In this document: in pieces, positions 34,950-44,059 of the stretch
Position numbering within the stretch: the first letter of the stretch is position 1
Layout of the letters: every line of letters begins with the position of its first letter
Position numbers and translations under genes: made by a program
Notes under the pieces: generated by a model
Database searches by the model: none
What the model was told of the DNA's origin: nothing
The model's input: the letters and a program-made list of their open reading frames with translations, nothing else
Assembly (NCBI GenBank): GCA_910579305.1
Contig: CAJTTA010000011.1
Coordinates: forward strand, 1-54,248
Source: an uncultured Muribaculaceae bacterium
GTDB lineage: Bacteria; Bacteroidota; Bacteroidia; Bacteroidales; Muribaculaceae
Direction: 5' to 3'
DNA length: 54,248 nucleotides

Positions 34950-37900
34950 ATGAACATAACAAATATATTCAAACGTATTCTTCCCTGTCTCCTCATTATA
35001 ACATTGATGTTCACCTGCGGCTATTCCGACTCCCTGGCGCTCGGTGCGACTCGCAAAAAAGCGACTACGTCGCAAAGCCGCAATTCTAAAAAGAAAAAAA
35101 CCTCTGCTAAAAAAAGTACGAAAAAAAGTACAAAAAAAAGCAAGTCCTCTTCTAAGAAATACAAGTCCTCTGGCAAGCGTGCCTCCTCCAAGGCAAAGCG
35201 TTCGACCTCAAAGCGCACCAATACAAAGCGATGGACTAATCATAAGGAAGCCCCGGCTGAAGTAGTCAGCACGGACTCCCTCACAATGCGTGTTAACAAT
35301 GGGGTACTGTCGTGGGTTCCGGAAAAACTAAATCCCGGAGGCCTACGAGTGAATCAGGTGAAAGCCGATGCTGCGCACCGCACAGTGCAGATCAAGCTTA
35401 ACGAGAATTTTACATATCTGCCCATAACTAAAGAGTTCATAGATGATCTGCACGTGGCTGTAAAGCAATCGCTGCCCGACTCTCTGCGCAATTACTCGCC
35501 TTCACTCACAGTAGGATCACGCCCTTTGACTTATTACATAAGTAAAATCGACAAACTGCCGCAACAATATAGAAAGAATGAGCCTTTCGTGCGCGAAAGT
35601 CATCCTGATATTATTGCATCAAAGGGTATGGCTGGAGACAAGCTTGCCATGTGGCATTCGCATGGACGTTACTATAAAAACGGAGGATGGTATTGGCAAA
35701 GGCCCATGTTGTTCGGCACAATGGAAGATGTATATACCATGGGTTACATGCTGCCCTTCATAGTGCCTATGATAGAAAATGCAGGTGCCTACGTGTTCCT
35801 GCCCAGAGAAAGGGATACAAACCGCCATGAGGTAATAGTCGACAATGACTTGAATGATGGCGGAGAACTGTACTCCCAACCTTACTATAAAGAACTCAAC
35901 GGCAGCAACAAATGGGAAAACGGAGAATATGAAGGCTTTATTTACGACTTGCCTGACTTCCGAGACACAGAAAACCCTTTTGAGGTTGGCACTTACCGAC
36001 AGACTGCCACAATACGCTCCGGGAAAGAAAGCAACGCCGCCTGGTATGCCGACATCCCCGAAGATGGAGAATACGCCATATACATAAGTTATAAAAGTCT
36101 GCCCGAAAGCACAACCGACGCGCGCTACACGGTGCACTATTCCGGCGGGTCAAAGGAATTTCTTGTTAATCAGACAATGGGAGGAGGAACCTGGATATAT
36201 CTCGGCACATTCCCCCTTGCCAAAGGATACTCTGATGTTGTGCCCATAGTCTCACTCTCTAATTTGTCGGGGAAAGAATCCGGTAAGATTGTCACCGCCG
36301 ACGCAATCAAGATAGGTGGCGGCATGGGAAACATTGCCCGCAGCCCCAAGCGGAATGATGTGTATTATGATCCCTCCACTCCTGAAACTGCCCCGGAAGA
36401 AGCGGAAGATGAAGACCTTGATGAAGAAGAAGAGGATACACCTGATGATGATGGACATGCATCGGTAGATCCCGAAATGAAAGCGCCCGAAGCTCCACCC
36501 GTAAAGAAGGGGGCCGCTCCTGTTTTCCGCACATCCGGCTTGCCTCGATTCCTTGAAGGAGCGCGCTACTGGCTGCATTGGGCCGGCGTGCCGGAAGAAG
36601 TCTACTCGCCCTATCATGGCAAAGATGACTACAAGGATGACTACACGTCACGTGCCTTATGGGTAAACTATCTTGCCGGTGGCAGCCGCGTGCTTCCGAA
36701 AGAAGATGGACTCGGCATACCAATTGATGCCGCTATGGCACTCCACTCCGATGCCGGAAAGCGTGCCAATGATTCATCCGTGGGCACCCTTGGCATTTAT
36801 TACACCCAAGGAGGCTCCAGCTATGAAGATGGCACCCCCCGCATAAATTCACGTATGCTCACCGACTACCTCATGCGACAGATCACAGGAGATATCCGCC
36901 AGACATATGATGCTTCCTGGACACGTCGGTCTATGTGGGACAAGAGCTACGTGGAAGCCCGTGTGCCGGAAGTTCCTACATCTCTGATTGAACTGATGAG
37001 TCATCAGAACTTCGGAGACATGCAATATGGACTTGATCCGGCGTTCCGGTTCCTCGTAGGACGCGCTGTATACAAGGCTATGGCCAGATTTATGGCTGAA
37101 CGCAAGGACCGGGAAGTTGTGATCCAGCCATTGCCGGTACATGATTTTTCCATCACACGTGTCTCCAAAGGCACTTTCCGGCTGAAATGGAAAGCGACGC
37201 CCGACAGACTTGAGCCTACAGCGATACCTTCGGAATACATCATACAGGAACGCCGCGAAGGAGAGATGGGGTTCCACACAATCGGCAAAGTGAAGGGAAC
37301 AACCTTTGATGTCAAAGTCAAAGATCATGCTATTCACTCTTTCCGTATCATCGCTGCCAATGACGGAGGCAAATCTTTTCCATCTGAGACTCTTGCTTTC
37401 AGGGAGACTCCCGATGGAGACAAGCCGGCTCTTATAATCAATGGCTTTACCCGAGTGGCAGCACCTAAGATGGTAAATGACAACGGACGCGCAGGATTTG
37501 ACTCCAGAGAAGAATTTGGCGTGCCATACATACGAGATATCTCTTTCACCGGCCATCAGGATGAATTCCGACGCAGTGCCGGAAACAATCATGGAAAGGG
37601 TTCTGACAATCAGGTGGTACAGGTAATCGCAGGCAATACATTTGATTTCGCCTACATACATGGCCAGGCCTTGGCTGCCTCAGGCAAAGGATTTGTCTCT
37701 ACCAGTGCCGGAGCTGTGGAAAACGGCGATGTAAAGCTTAAGAACTATGATATGGTCGACCTCATTCTCGGCAAGCAAAAAGAAAGCACTGTTGGCACAG
37801 GAAAGATCGGATGGCAATATAAATCCATCCCTGCACCTATGCAGAAAGAGTTACGAGCTTACGTAAACAAAGGAGGTGATCTTCTGGTGAGTGGCATGTA

Positions 37901-38288
37901 TGTCGCCGGAGACCTCACATCCGATAGAGCATCGCAGGCCGATCGCGATTTCGCCGCACAGATACTTGGCATCAATCCAGATGAACCGGCTCGTATAAGC
38001 ACTCCACGCATTGCCTTGTCAAAGACTGAGGGTGGCTCGCGACGTGAGTTTTCCTATTGTAATACACTCAACGAAAAAACATATATCGTGGATAATCCCG
38101 ACATGCTGATGCCCATAGGAGAAGCTGTATTGTTCATGGACTTTGATGACAACGGACGCGGGGCGGCAGTCTATCGAAAGGATGGCCGCAGCCACGTGCT
38201 CACTATGTCAATACCGTTTGAGTGTATTAACAACGCTTCCGACCGCGTGACTCTCATGAAGACTATTTTATCTACATTTCAGAAATGA
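34950..38288 (+). CDS. Large secreted amidase-like protein with golvesin insert, Fn3-like and GATase-like regions
   Basis: The 1112-residue protein has a signal peptide and then a Lys/Ser-rich low-complexity stretch (about 45-100). The next part resembles a zinc N-acetylmuramoyl-L-alanine amidase: WHSHGRYY (His236/His238), TMEDVY (Glu259), FLPRERDTNR in place of the TRDTD motif, ALHSDAG (His599) and PTSLIELM (Glu681). The amidase is interrupted by a golvesin-like beta domain (about 346-460) and an acidic linker (about 478-517). A fibronectin-like domain follows (about 730-820), then a glutamine-amidotransferase-like C-terminus. Relatives are often labelled xanthan lyase; the motifs here favour amidase. 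It overlaps the GT2 gene by 4 bases. Confidence 0.75.
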   Translation: MNITNIFKRILPCLLIITLMFTCGYSDSLALGATRKKATTSQSRNSKKKKTSAKKSTKKSTKKSKSSSKKYKSSGKRASSKAKRSTSKRTNTKRWTNHKEAPAEVVSTDSLTMRVNNGVLSWVPEKLNPGGLRVNQVKADAAHRTVQIKLNENFTYLPITKEFIDDLHVAVKQSLPDSLRNYSPSLTVGSRPLTYYISKIDKLPQQYRKNEPFVRESHPDIIASKGMAGDKLAMWHSHGRYYKNGGWYWQRPMLFGTMEDVYTMGYMLPFIVPMIENAGAYVFLPRERDTNRHEVIVDNDLNDGGELYSQPYYKELNGSNKWENGEYEGFIYDLPDFRDTENPFEVGTYRQTATIRSGKESNAAWYADIPEDGEYAIYISYKSLPESTTDARYTVHYSGGSKEFLVNQTMGGGTWIYLGTFPLAKGYSDVVPIVSLSNLSGKESGKIVTADAIKIGGGMGNIARSPKRNDVYYDPSTPETAPEEAEDEDLDEEEEDTPDDDGHASVDPEMKAPEAPPVKKGAAPVFRTSGLPRFLEGARYWLHWAGVPEEVYSPYHGKDDYKDDYTSRALWVNYLAGGSRVLPKEDGLGIPIDAAMALHSDAGKRANDSSVGTLGIYYTQGGSSYEDGTPRINSRMLTDYLMRQITGDIRQTYDASWTRRSMWDKSYVEARVPEVPTSLIELMSHQNFGDMQYGLDPAFRFLVGRAVYKAMARFMAERKDREVVIQPLPVHDFSITRVSKGTFRLKWKATPDRLEPTAIPSEYIIQERREGEMGFHTIGKVKGTTFDVKVKDHAIHSFRIIAANDGGKSFPSETLAFRETPDGDKPALIINGFTRVAAPKMVNDNGRAGFDSREEFGVPYIRDISFTGHQDEFRRSAGNNHGKGSDNQVVQVIAGNTFDFAYIHGQALAASGKGFVSTSAGAVENGDVKLKNYDMVDLILGKQKESTVGTGKIGWQYKSIPAPMQKELRAYVNKGGDLLVSGMYVAGDLTSDRASQADRDFAAQILGINPDEPARISTPRIALSKTEGGSRREFSYCNTLNEKTYIVDNPDMLMPIGEAVLFMDFDDNGRGAAVYRKDGRSHVLTMSIPFECINNASDRVTLMKTILSTFQK

Positions 38289-39595
38289 CACCTTTCACCA
38301 ATGTCTCCGCTCTAAAAGAAGCATGTCAGAATCTTAAGAGTGATTACATACTGGTCAACCTGCATGGACGCCCTGTGAGCTTCAGCACTTATGGAGAGCA
38401 TCGCCTGACTCAGGTGGCTGAAGAATCGCATGCACCCATTGTCTACTGCCACTACCATGAGGAACTCGAGAATGGCACCGTAGTGCCTCACCCATGCATC
38501 CCTTATCAATTCGGCTCACTGCGAGATGACTTTGATTTCGGGACAGTCGTGGCCATCAAAGTGAGCGAATTAATTAAGACTGATGCAAAACCAAATATCT
38601 ATGACGGTGGATGGTATGCTCTCCGACTGGAACTTGTAAAAGCAGGATTACCTCATCTTTGCCCGGAATATCTTTATACTACAAAGCGCTTTGACCATCG
38701 CATTAGCGGAGAGAAACAACATGATTATGTGAATCCTCGCAATCGCACATATCAGGTAGCGATGGAACAGACTTGCACAGAATGGTTAGCTTCCGTCAAC
38801 GGGCTTGCTCCGATCATAAAAAAGAAAGCCGTGAGACAGGAAGACACCTTCCCTGTTGAGGCATCAGTCATAATACCTGTACGCAACAGAGTAGGAACTA
38901 TAGCCGACGCAATAGAATCGGCGCTTGCCCAGAAGTGCGATTTTCCGTTTAATGTAATTGTTATAGATAACGGAAGCACCGACGGCACCACGGAGGCAAT
39001 TGAGGCTTTATCAAGTGACCAGCGTCTCATACATTTACATCTCACCGGCAATGAGGGATTGAACATAGGCGGATGCTGGAACACTGCTTTGTTAAGCAGT
39101 CATTGCGGCCGATATGCTGTGCAGCTTGACTCCGATGACCTATATGCATCTCCGGCAACACTGCAATGCATCGTAGATAAGTTCCGTGAAGAAAAATGCG
39201 CCATGGTAATAGGCAGCTATATGCTCACAGACTTTAATTTGCATGAACTGCCTCCGGGCAAAATTGACCATGCCGAATGGACTGACAGCAACGGAGCTAA
39301 CAATGCTTTGAGAATCAACGGACTGGGTGCTCCGCGCGCTTTTCTCACTTCAATCGCGAGAAACATCCTGTTTCCTGACACCAGTTATGGAGAAGACTAC
39401 GCCATGGGCCTGCGCTTAAGCCGAGATTACAAGATAGGCCGCATCTACGATGTGCTGTATAACTGCCGACGCTGGGAAGGGAATTCTGATGCCAATCTTT
39501 CTATAGAAAAGACTAATGCCAACAATTTCTATAAAGACTTCCTTCGCACCCAGGAGCTGAACGAGAGAATCTATTTCAATACTTATGGAGAGTAA
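38285..39595 (+). CDS. GT2 glycosyltransferase with extra N-terminal domain
   Basis: The 436-residue protein has a GT-A domain from about residue 195: EASVIIPVRNRVGTIADAIESALAQ, VIDNGSTDGT, and LDSDDLY (DxD-type motif). The acceptor region includes SYGEDYAMGLRLSRDYKIG. The N-terminal 190 residues (starting TPFTNVSALKEACQNL) are not part of a normal GT2 and I do not recognise them. No transmembrane helix is seen, so it is probably cytoplasmic. It overlaps the amidase-like gene by 4 bases and the DUF4922 gene by 11. The sugar and acceptor are unknown. Confidence 0.85.
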   Translation: MTPFTNVSALKEACQNLKSDYILVNLHGRPVSFSTYGEHRLTQVAEESHAPIVYCHYHEELENGTVVPHPCIPYQFGSLRDDFDFGTVVAIKVSELIKTDAKPNIYDGGWYALRLELVKAGLPHLCPEYLYTTKRFDHRISGEKQHDYVNPRNRTYQVAMEQTCTEWLASVNGLAPIIKKKAVRQEDTFPVEASVIIPVRNRVGTIADAIESALAQKCDFPFNVIVIDNGSTDGTTEAIEALSSDQRLIHLHLTGNEGLNIGGCWNTALLSSHCGRYAVQLDSDDLYASPATLQCIVDKFREEKCAMVIGSYMLTDFNLHELPPGKIDHAEWTDSNGANNALRINGLGAPRAFLTSIARNILFPDTSYGEDYAMGLRLSRDYKIGRIYDVLYNCRRWEGNSDANLSIEKTNANNFYKDFLRTQELNERIYFNTYGE

Positions 39596-40526
39596 CGACC
39601 TTAAGGATTTCCTCAAGCAGCAACTGGATGCGTGGCCCATGGCCGCATGCGCTTTCAAGTCGTTAACAAGCGTTATGACACGCTCTCTAAACATTGACGG
39701 CTTCCCTATAAGGCTCCAATGCAACCCGGCCAGAATCAAATCTACAGCGGCCAAAGTCGACTCATCATCAATCCGCAACCGTCCATGCTTCCTCTGCTCT
39801 TCCAATCGACCTGCGGAACAATTTTCCCGTACTTTCATAGCTTCGCGGAATTATGAAATACTTGTAAATCCATTTCCCATAGCACCACAGCACTTCACTA
39901 TAGCTGCTGAAGATCATATTCATCAGGACATGATCAACCCCGGGGATATGGAAGCATTTGTAAGGCTCTATCCTGACTACATCGCTTTTTATAACGGTTC
40001 TGCAGCAGGAGCCTCCGCACCCGACCACTTGCACTTCCAGGCCTGTAACAAAGATTTCCTTCAGAATTTAACAGACTCACTTGCCGAAGATCCGGGAGAA
40101 CTGGTGAAATATACAGATGGTTGCAGGTTTTACTCCTGCACACATTTACCCATGTTTTGCCTGCATTTTATTTCAGAATATCTTGATGAGGAGTCTCTGC
40201 TTTGGTTTGACTTGCTGGTTCAGCAGGATCCCACCTCCTTGGCCCCGGCCATCGGCATGCGCAATATCATAATGTGGTTGGACGACGATAGAATGCTGCA
40301 CTCTCTGCTAATGCCTCGATCAGCACACAGACCTTCATGCTATTATGCAGAGGATGGAGACTCAATGCTTGTAAGCCCGGGAGCCATCGATATGGCCGGA
40401 GTGATCATCCTGCCGCGACAAGAGGATTTCGATCGCATCTCATCCGCACACTTACATCGCATTTTTCAGGAAGTAAGCCTTGACTATAGGAGTTTGCTGG
40501 TGTTCCGTGATTTAATAATGAGATGA
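39585..40526 (+). CDS. DUF4922 HIT-like nucleotide-sugar phosphorylase candidate
   Basis: The 313-residue cytoplasmic protein has the HIT-like motif APDHLHFQA (His148, His150, Gln152) and a CLLC-type region RPCFLCSSNRPAEQ, as in GDP-L-galactose phosphorylase and Ap4A phosphorylase relatives. The line ILVNPFPIAPQHFTIAAEDHIHQD is the typical NPFPIAPxHF stretch of the DUF4922 family. It probably transfers a nucleotidyl group to or from a sugar phosphate. Its position between a glycosyltransferase and SpoIID suggests a link to a nucleotide-activated sugar. No substrate is known for this family member. Confidence 0.8.
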   Translation: MESNDLKDFLKQQLDAWPMAACAFKSLTSVMTRSLNIDGFPIRLQCNPARIKSTAAKVDSSSIRNRPCFLCSSNRPAEQFSRTFIASRNYEILVNPFPIAPQHFTIAAEDHIHQDMINPGDMEAFVRLYPDYIAFYNGSAAGASAPDHLHFQACNKDFLQNLTDSLAEDPGELVKYTDGCRFYSCTHLPMFCLHFISEYLDEESLLWFDLLVQQDPTSLAPAIGMRNIIMWLDDDRMLHSLLMPRSAHRPSCYYAEDGDSMLVSPGAIDMAGVIILPRQEDFDRISSAHLHRIFQEVSLDYRSLLVFRDLIMR

Positions 40527-41689
40527 TGCGAAGTCCTTTTGAACCTATTGTAAGAGTGGGCCTATGTGAAAATGAAGCTTTCGGGTTAAACCCTGTAGGC
40601 TCGTTTCAGATAAACGCTTCGGAAAATCAGATTACATATACCCCTCTTTCCCATGATTCTCACATGGAGGTGAGTGGGATGACCATCGGACGCTGTTTTC
40701 ACTGGCAGTCACGATGCACACTCCGGTATAATGGGGTCTTCATGTTCTCCAAAGATGAAAACGGCAATAGCCGACTTGTCAATTTAATCAAAGCAGAAGA
40801 ATACCTGAAAAGCGTGATAAGCAGCGAAATGAATCCTGATGCTCCGTCAGAATACCTGAAAGCCCACGCCATAATCTCCCGCTCATGGCTCATGCGTATT
40901 CTTCACCACACCTCTATGCTCCCCTCTCTCAATAGCAAGACTCCACAAGGATTGATCAGTTATACCCAAAACGACGCTCATTCCTTCTTTGACGTGTGTG
41001 CAGATGACCACTGCCAGAGATACCAGGGCATTGACCCCATCAATGATCAGGCATGCATGGCAGTGAGAGATACCCATTCGCTGATTCTTGTCGATACCGA
41101 TGGCCGAATTGCCGATACACGTTTCTCAAAATGTTGTGGCGGTACAACCGAATTATTCTCTACAGCATGGAATGATATTGATTTCTCTTATCTCCCTGCA
41201 AAAGATGACCCTTATTGCGATCCGTCCATATTATCTGCTGAAGAGAAAACGGCTCTTCATAAGTGTCTCAAAGACTATGATGCTTCTACTTCATATTACA
41301 GATGGCAAACACATATAGATTCCGCTCTCATCAGGCAAAATGTCATATCCTTATATGGTGAGGATCCCGGTGAAATCCTGGCATTATATCCTTTGCTGAC
41401 GGGGCCGTCGGGACGCATAAGGGAGATTCACATAGAAGGCTCATTGTGTAGCTGCAATATAGGCAAAGAGCTTATGATACGCAAAATATTATCCCACACA
41501 CACTTGCTTTCATCAGCGTTTACAATTCATCCGGACGCCGGCGGCTTCACTCTTAGGGGTAAGGGCTGGGGACATGGCGTGGGGCTATGCCAGACAGGTG
41601 CTGCAGTAATGGCTCTACGAGGTTACACATGCAATGAAATTCTGGAATTCTATTACCCGGGCACCCGCATAATATCATATTATGACTAA
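40523..41689 (+). CDS. SpoIID/LytB-domain protein without signal peptide
   Basis: The 388-residue protein carries the SpoIID domain: YLKSVISSEMNPDAPSEYLKAHAIISRSW (catalytic Glu in the SSEM motif), a CxDxHCQRYQG segment, DTRFSKCCGGTTE and GWGHGVGLCQTGA. SpoIID cuts peptidoglycan glycan strands that lack stem peptides, producing anhydro-muramyl ends. The N-terminus (MMRSPFEPIVRVGLCENEAFGL) enters the domain directly with no signal peptide or membrane anchor, unlike classic SpoIID. It overlaps DUF4922 by 4 bases and the AmpG-like gene by 8. Confidence 0.88.
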   Translation: MMRSPFEPIVRVGLCENEAFGLNPVGSFQINASENQITYTPLSHDSHMEVSGMTIGRCFHWQSRCTLRYNGVFMFSKDENGNSRLVNLIKAEEYLKSVISSEMNPDAPSEYLKAHAIISRSWLMRILHHTSMLPSLNSKTPQGLISYTQNDAHSFFDVCADDHCQRYQGIDPINDQACMAVRDTHSLILVDTDGRIADTRFSKCCGGTTELFSTAWNDIDFSYLPAKDDPYCDPSILSAEEKTALHKCLKDYDASTSYYRWQTHIDSALIRQNVISLYGEDPGEILALYPLLTGPSGRIREIHIEGSLCSCNIGKELMIRKILSHTHLLSSAFTIHPDAGGFTLRGKGWGHGVGLCQTGAAVMALRGYTCNEILEFYYPGTRIISYYD

Positions 41690-43007
41690 ATTACATACAT
41701 ATAACCCTATTTCCTGGATCTCCACGCTCTATATGGCCGAGGGATTGCCTTATTTTGCTGTAAATGTTTTGGCTGTAATCCTTTACACCCGCATGGGCAT
41801 AGGCCTTAAGGAAATGGCATTTTTCACGGGATGGTTATACCTGCCCTGGGTAATCAAGCCCTTTTGGAGTCCGTTTGTGGATATAATCGGGACAAAACGC
41901 AGATGGATATTGTGTATGCAGCTATTCATAGCTTGCACGCTCGCAGCAATAGCCTTTCTTCTTCCTTTCTCATTTTTCTTCGCCGGCACACTCGCCGTGT
42001 TTTGGATAATGGCTTTCTGCTCTGCCACTCATGATATCGCGGCCGACGGATTCTATATGCTTGCCCTGACTGAAAACGACCAGGCTCGTTACGTAGGTTG
42101 GCGCAATACATTCTATCGTATCGGGTCTCTCCTGGGACAGGGAGGGCTGGTCTTTCTCGCCGGCAAGCTTGAGGAACAAAGCAGCATCACTATGGCATGG
42201 AGCATCACATTCTGCATAATGAGCGTAATATTTATGGTTATATATCTGTATCACCTGCGCATGCTGCCCTACACTCATAATGATGCACCACGTTCATCTC
42301 GCTCTCCACGCGACATAATAGTAGAATTCGGAAATACATTCTCCACATTCTTCGCCAAGAAACATATTCTTACGGCATTGCTGTTTATGCTTTTCTATAG
42401 ATTTGGAGAAGCCCTGATGCTCAAAGTCTCCGCTCCATTTCTACTTGCCCCGACTGTGGAGGGAGGTCTAGGGCTCTCTACAGCCGATGTAGGTATAATA
42501 AATGGCACTGTGGGAGTGATTGCTCTTTTATGCGGCGGGATTATCGGAGGCATGTGCATAGCAACAGGTGGCCTGAAGAAATGGCTGTGGCCTATGGCGC
42601 TTGCCCTTACCCTTCCATGCGGTGTGTATTGCTGGATGGCTATGTCTCAGCCCTCATCTCTTGTAGCAATTAATGTGGCAATCGGTTTCGAACAATTCGG
42701 CTACGGCTTCGGGTTCACTGCCTTTATGCTCTATCTCATATACTTCTGCGAGGGCCCTTTCAAAACGTCTCATTACGCTTTCTGCACAGCCTTTATGGCT
42801 CTTGGCATGATGCTGCCTGGAATGGCTGCCGGCTGGATATATGAGAAAATAGCCCAGATACATATCTTCGGATCAACTTCTCAAGGATATATCAATTACT
42901 TCTGGATGGTCATGATATGCTCATTGACTACTTACGCAGTGTGCGCTATGGTACACATTTCTCCGGCCTTTGGTAAAAAAAGCAATTCTCATGACAATGC
43001 GCGTTGA
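41682..43007 (+). CDS. AmpG-like MFS permease (muropeptide importer candidate)
   Basis: The 441-residue MFS protein has about twelve transmembrane helices. Its start WISTLYMAEGLPYFAVN followed by KEMAFFTGWLYLPWVIKPFWSPFVD is the AmpG signature, as is ATHDIAADGFYMLAL. AmpG imports GlcNAc-anhydroMurNAc and its peptides. As the last gene of an operon with an amidase-like protein and SpoIID, it is well placed to take up their product. Its 3' end overlaps the convergent GT4 gene by 19 bases. Confidence 0.85.
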   Translation: MTKLHTYNPISWISTLYMAEGLPYFAVNVLAVILYTRMGIGLKEMAFFTGWLYLPWVIKPFWSPFVDIIGTKRRWILCMQLFIACTLAAIAFLLPFSFFFAGTLAVFWIMAFCSATHDIAADGFYMLALTENDQARYVGWRNTFYRIGSLLGQGGLVFLAGKLEEQSSITMAWSITFCIMSVIFMVIYLYHLRMLPYTHNDAPRSSRSPRDIIVEFGNTFSTFFAKKHILTALLFMLFYRFGEALMLKVSAPFLLAPTVEGGLGLSTADVGIINGTVGVIALLCGGIIGGMCIATGGLKKWLWPMALALTLPCGVYCWMAMSQPSSLVAINVAIGFEQFGYGFGFTAFMLYLIYFCEGPFKTSHYAFCTAFMALGMMLPGMAAGWIYEKIAQIHIFGSTSQGYINYFWMVMICSLTTYAVCAMVHISPAFGKKSNSHDNAR

Positions 43008-44059
43008 TAGAGCCTCACGTAAGCTTCGACTATATCGGCCCATCTGAAACGGGAAGCATTCTCTTTCCCTCGCCGAAATAAATCGGTATAGAGACGATGA
43101 CTGTCAAGAGACGCTATATAGGCACGTATTGTCTCGGGAGTATAATCAGGCAATACGAGTGCGGCTCCACCTCCTGCCTCTTCAGTGGCCTTGCATCGGC
43201 CTATGATGACCGGCAATCCATGAGCCTGAGCTTCTACAACAGGAATGCCAAATCCTTCATAAATACTCGGATATACCAGACACCGGGAGGTCTTATACAA
43301 GCTACTTAAAGTTCTGTCATCAACCTTAATGTGATGTTCCCACTGGCCTGGTAACAAATAATCATTGATAAACGCCCGTTCTTGAGAAGATAATGTCGAT
43401 GAACATAAGACCAAGCGCCACGCCGTGCCTGACAGCGCCTTTACAAGAGGCTTAAAATTCTTATGATAGGCTCTGTCGCCCACCCAAAGAATATTCTGCA
43501 TGTTCTTCCCTTCTGTTCCTGCTTCCCTATAATCACATAAAGGCGCATTGGGGATTACCACTGCCTTATCGGCATCATACTCCGGTATAAATCTTCGCAG
43601 ATCTTTTTTGGTCGCATTGCTCACACAAGCCACCCCGACGCTCCGCAATACAGCTTCTCGCTTCTGCCGCGAATGCACGTAAGTGGCCAACGGACTCCTA
43701 AGCTTCGCTGCTTCATAGACAAAATCATGAAGCGTGGTTATATTCCGAGCTTTGGAATCATTGCAATACCTGTAATATGATGAATGGAATATATACGGTT
43801 CATCTTTCGGCATTCCCTTTATATAAGCCGGATTGAGATAGCGCTCACAAATTAATGGCAAAGAACGCATCGGCAAGATTCGGTCTTCAGGTATATCCGC
43901 AATATGCCTGAAGAGATTAGAGCGGGCATCTTTGCGCTCCAACACATATACGTCCACGCCGGGATATGACATTAATCCGCTTATGAGGCGAGAAAACATG
44001 CCTGATATGCCGCCGGCCTTCTGTAGTGAAAAAATTATATTGTCAAGTACTACTTTCAT
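42989..44059 (-). CDS. GT4-family glycosyltransferase
   Basis: The 356-residue GT-B enzyme has an N-terminal domain with GGISGMFSRLISGLM and HSSYYRYC, and a C-terminal donor domain with WVGDRAYHKNFKPLVKAL and the E-x7-E motif in YEGFGIPVVEAQAHGLPVI. It probably transfers a nucleotide-activated sugar to a surface polysaccharide or glycolipid. It is coupled to the RSH gene by a 4-base overlap. No other polysaccharide genes lie nearby. Confidence 0.9.
   Translation of the reverse strand: MKVVLDNIIFSLQKAGGISGMFSRLISGLMSYPGVDVYVLERKDARSNLFRHIADIPEDRILPMRSLPLICERYLNPAYIKGMPKDEPYIFHSSYYRYCNDSKARNITTLHDFVYEAAKLRSPLATYVHSRQKREAVLRSVGVACVSNATKKDLRRFIPEYDADKAVVIPNAPLCDYREAGTEGKNMQNILWVGDRAYHKNFKPLVKALSGTAWRLVLCSSTLSSQERAFINDYLLPGQWEHHIKVDDRTLSSLYKTSRCLVYPSIYEGFGIPVVEAQAHGLPVIIGRCKATEEAGGGAALVLPDYTPETIRAYIASLDSHRLYTDLFRRGKENASRFRWADIVEAYVRLYQRALS

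Noticed and set aside
36849..37661. 270-codon open frame antisense to the amidase-like gene
   Set aside because: The opposite strand encodes a continuous, motif-bearing protein; the antisense product is Cys/Ser/His-rich with no recognisable family.
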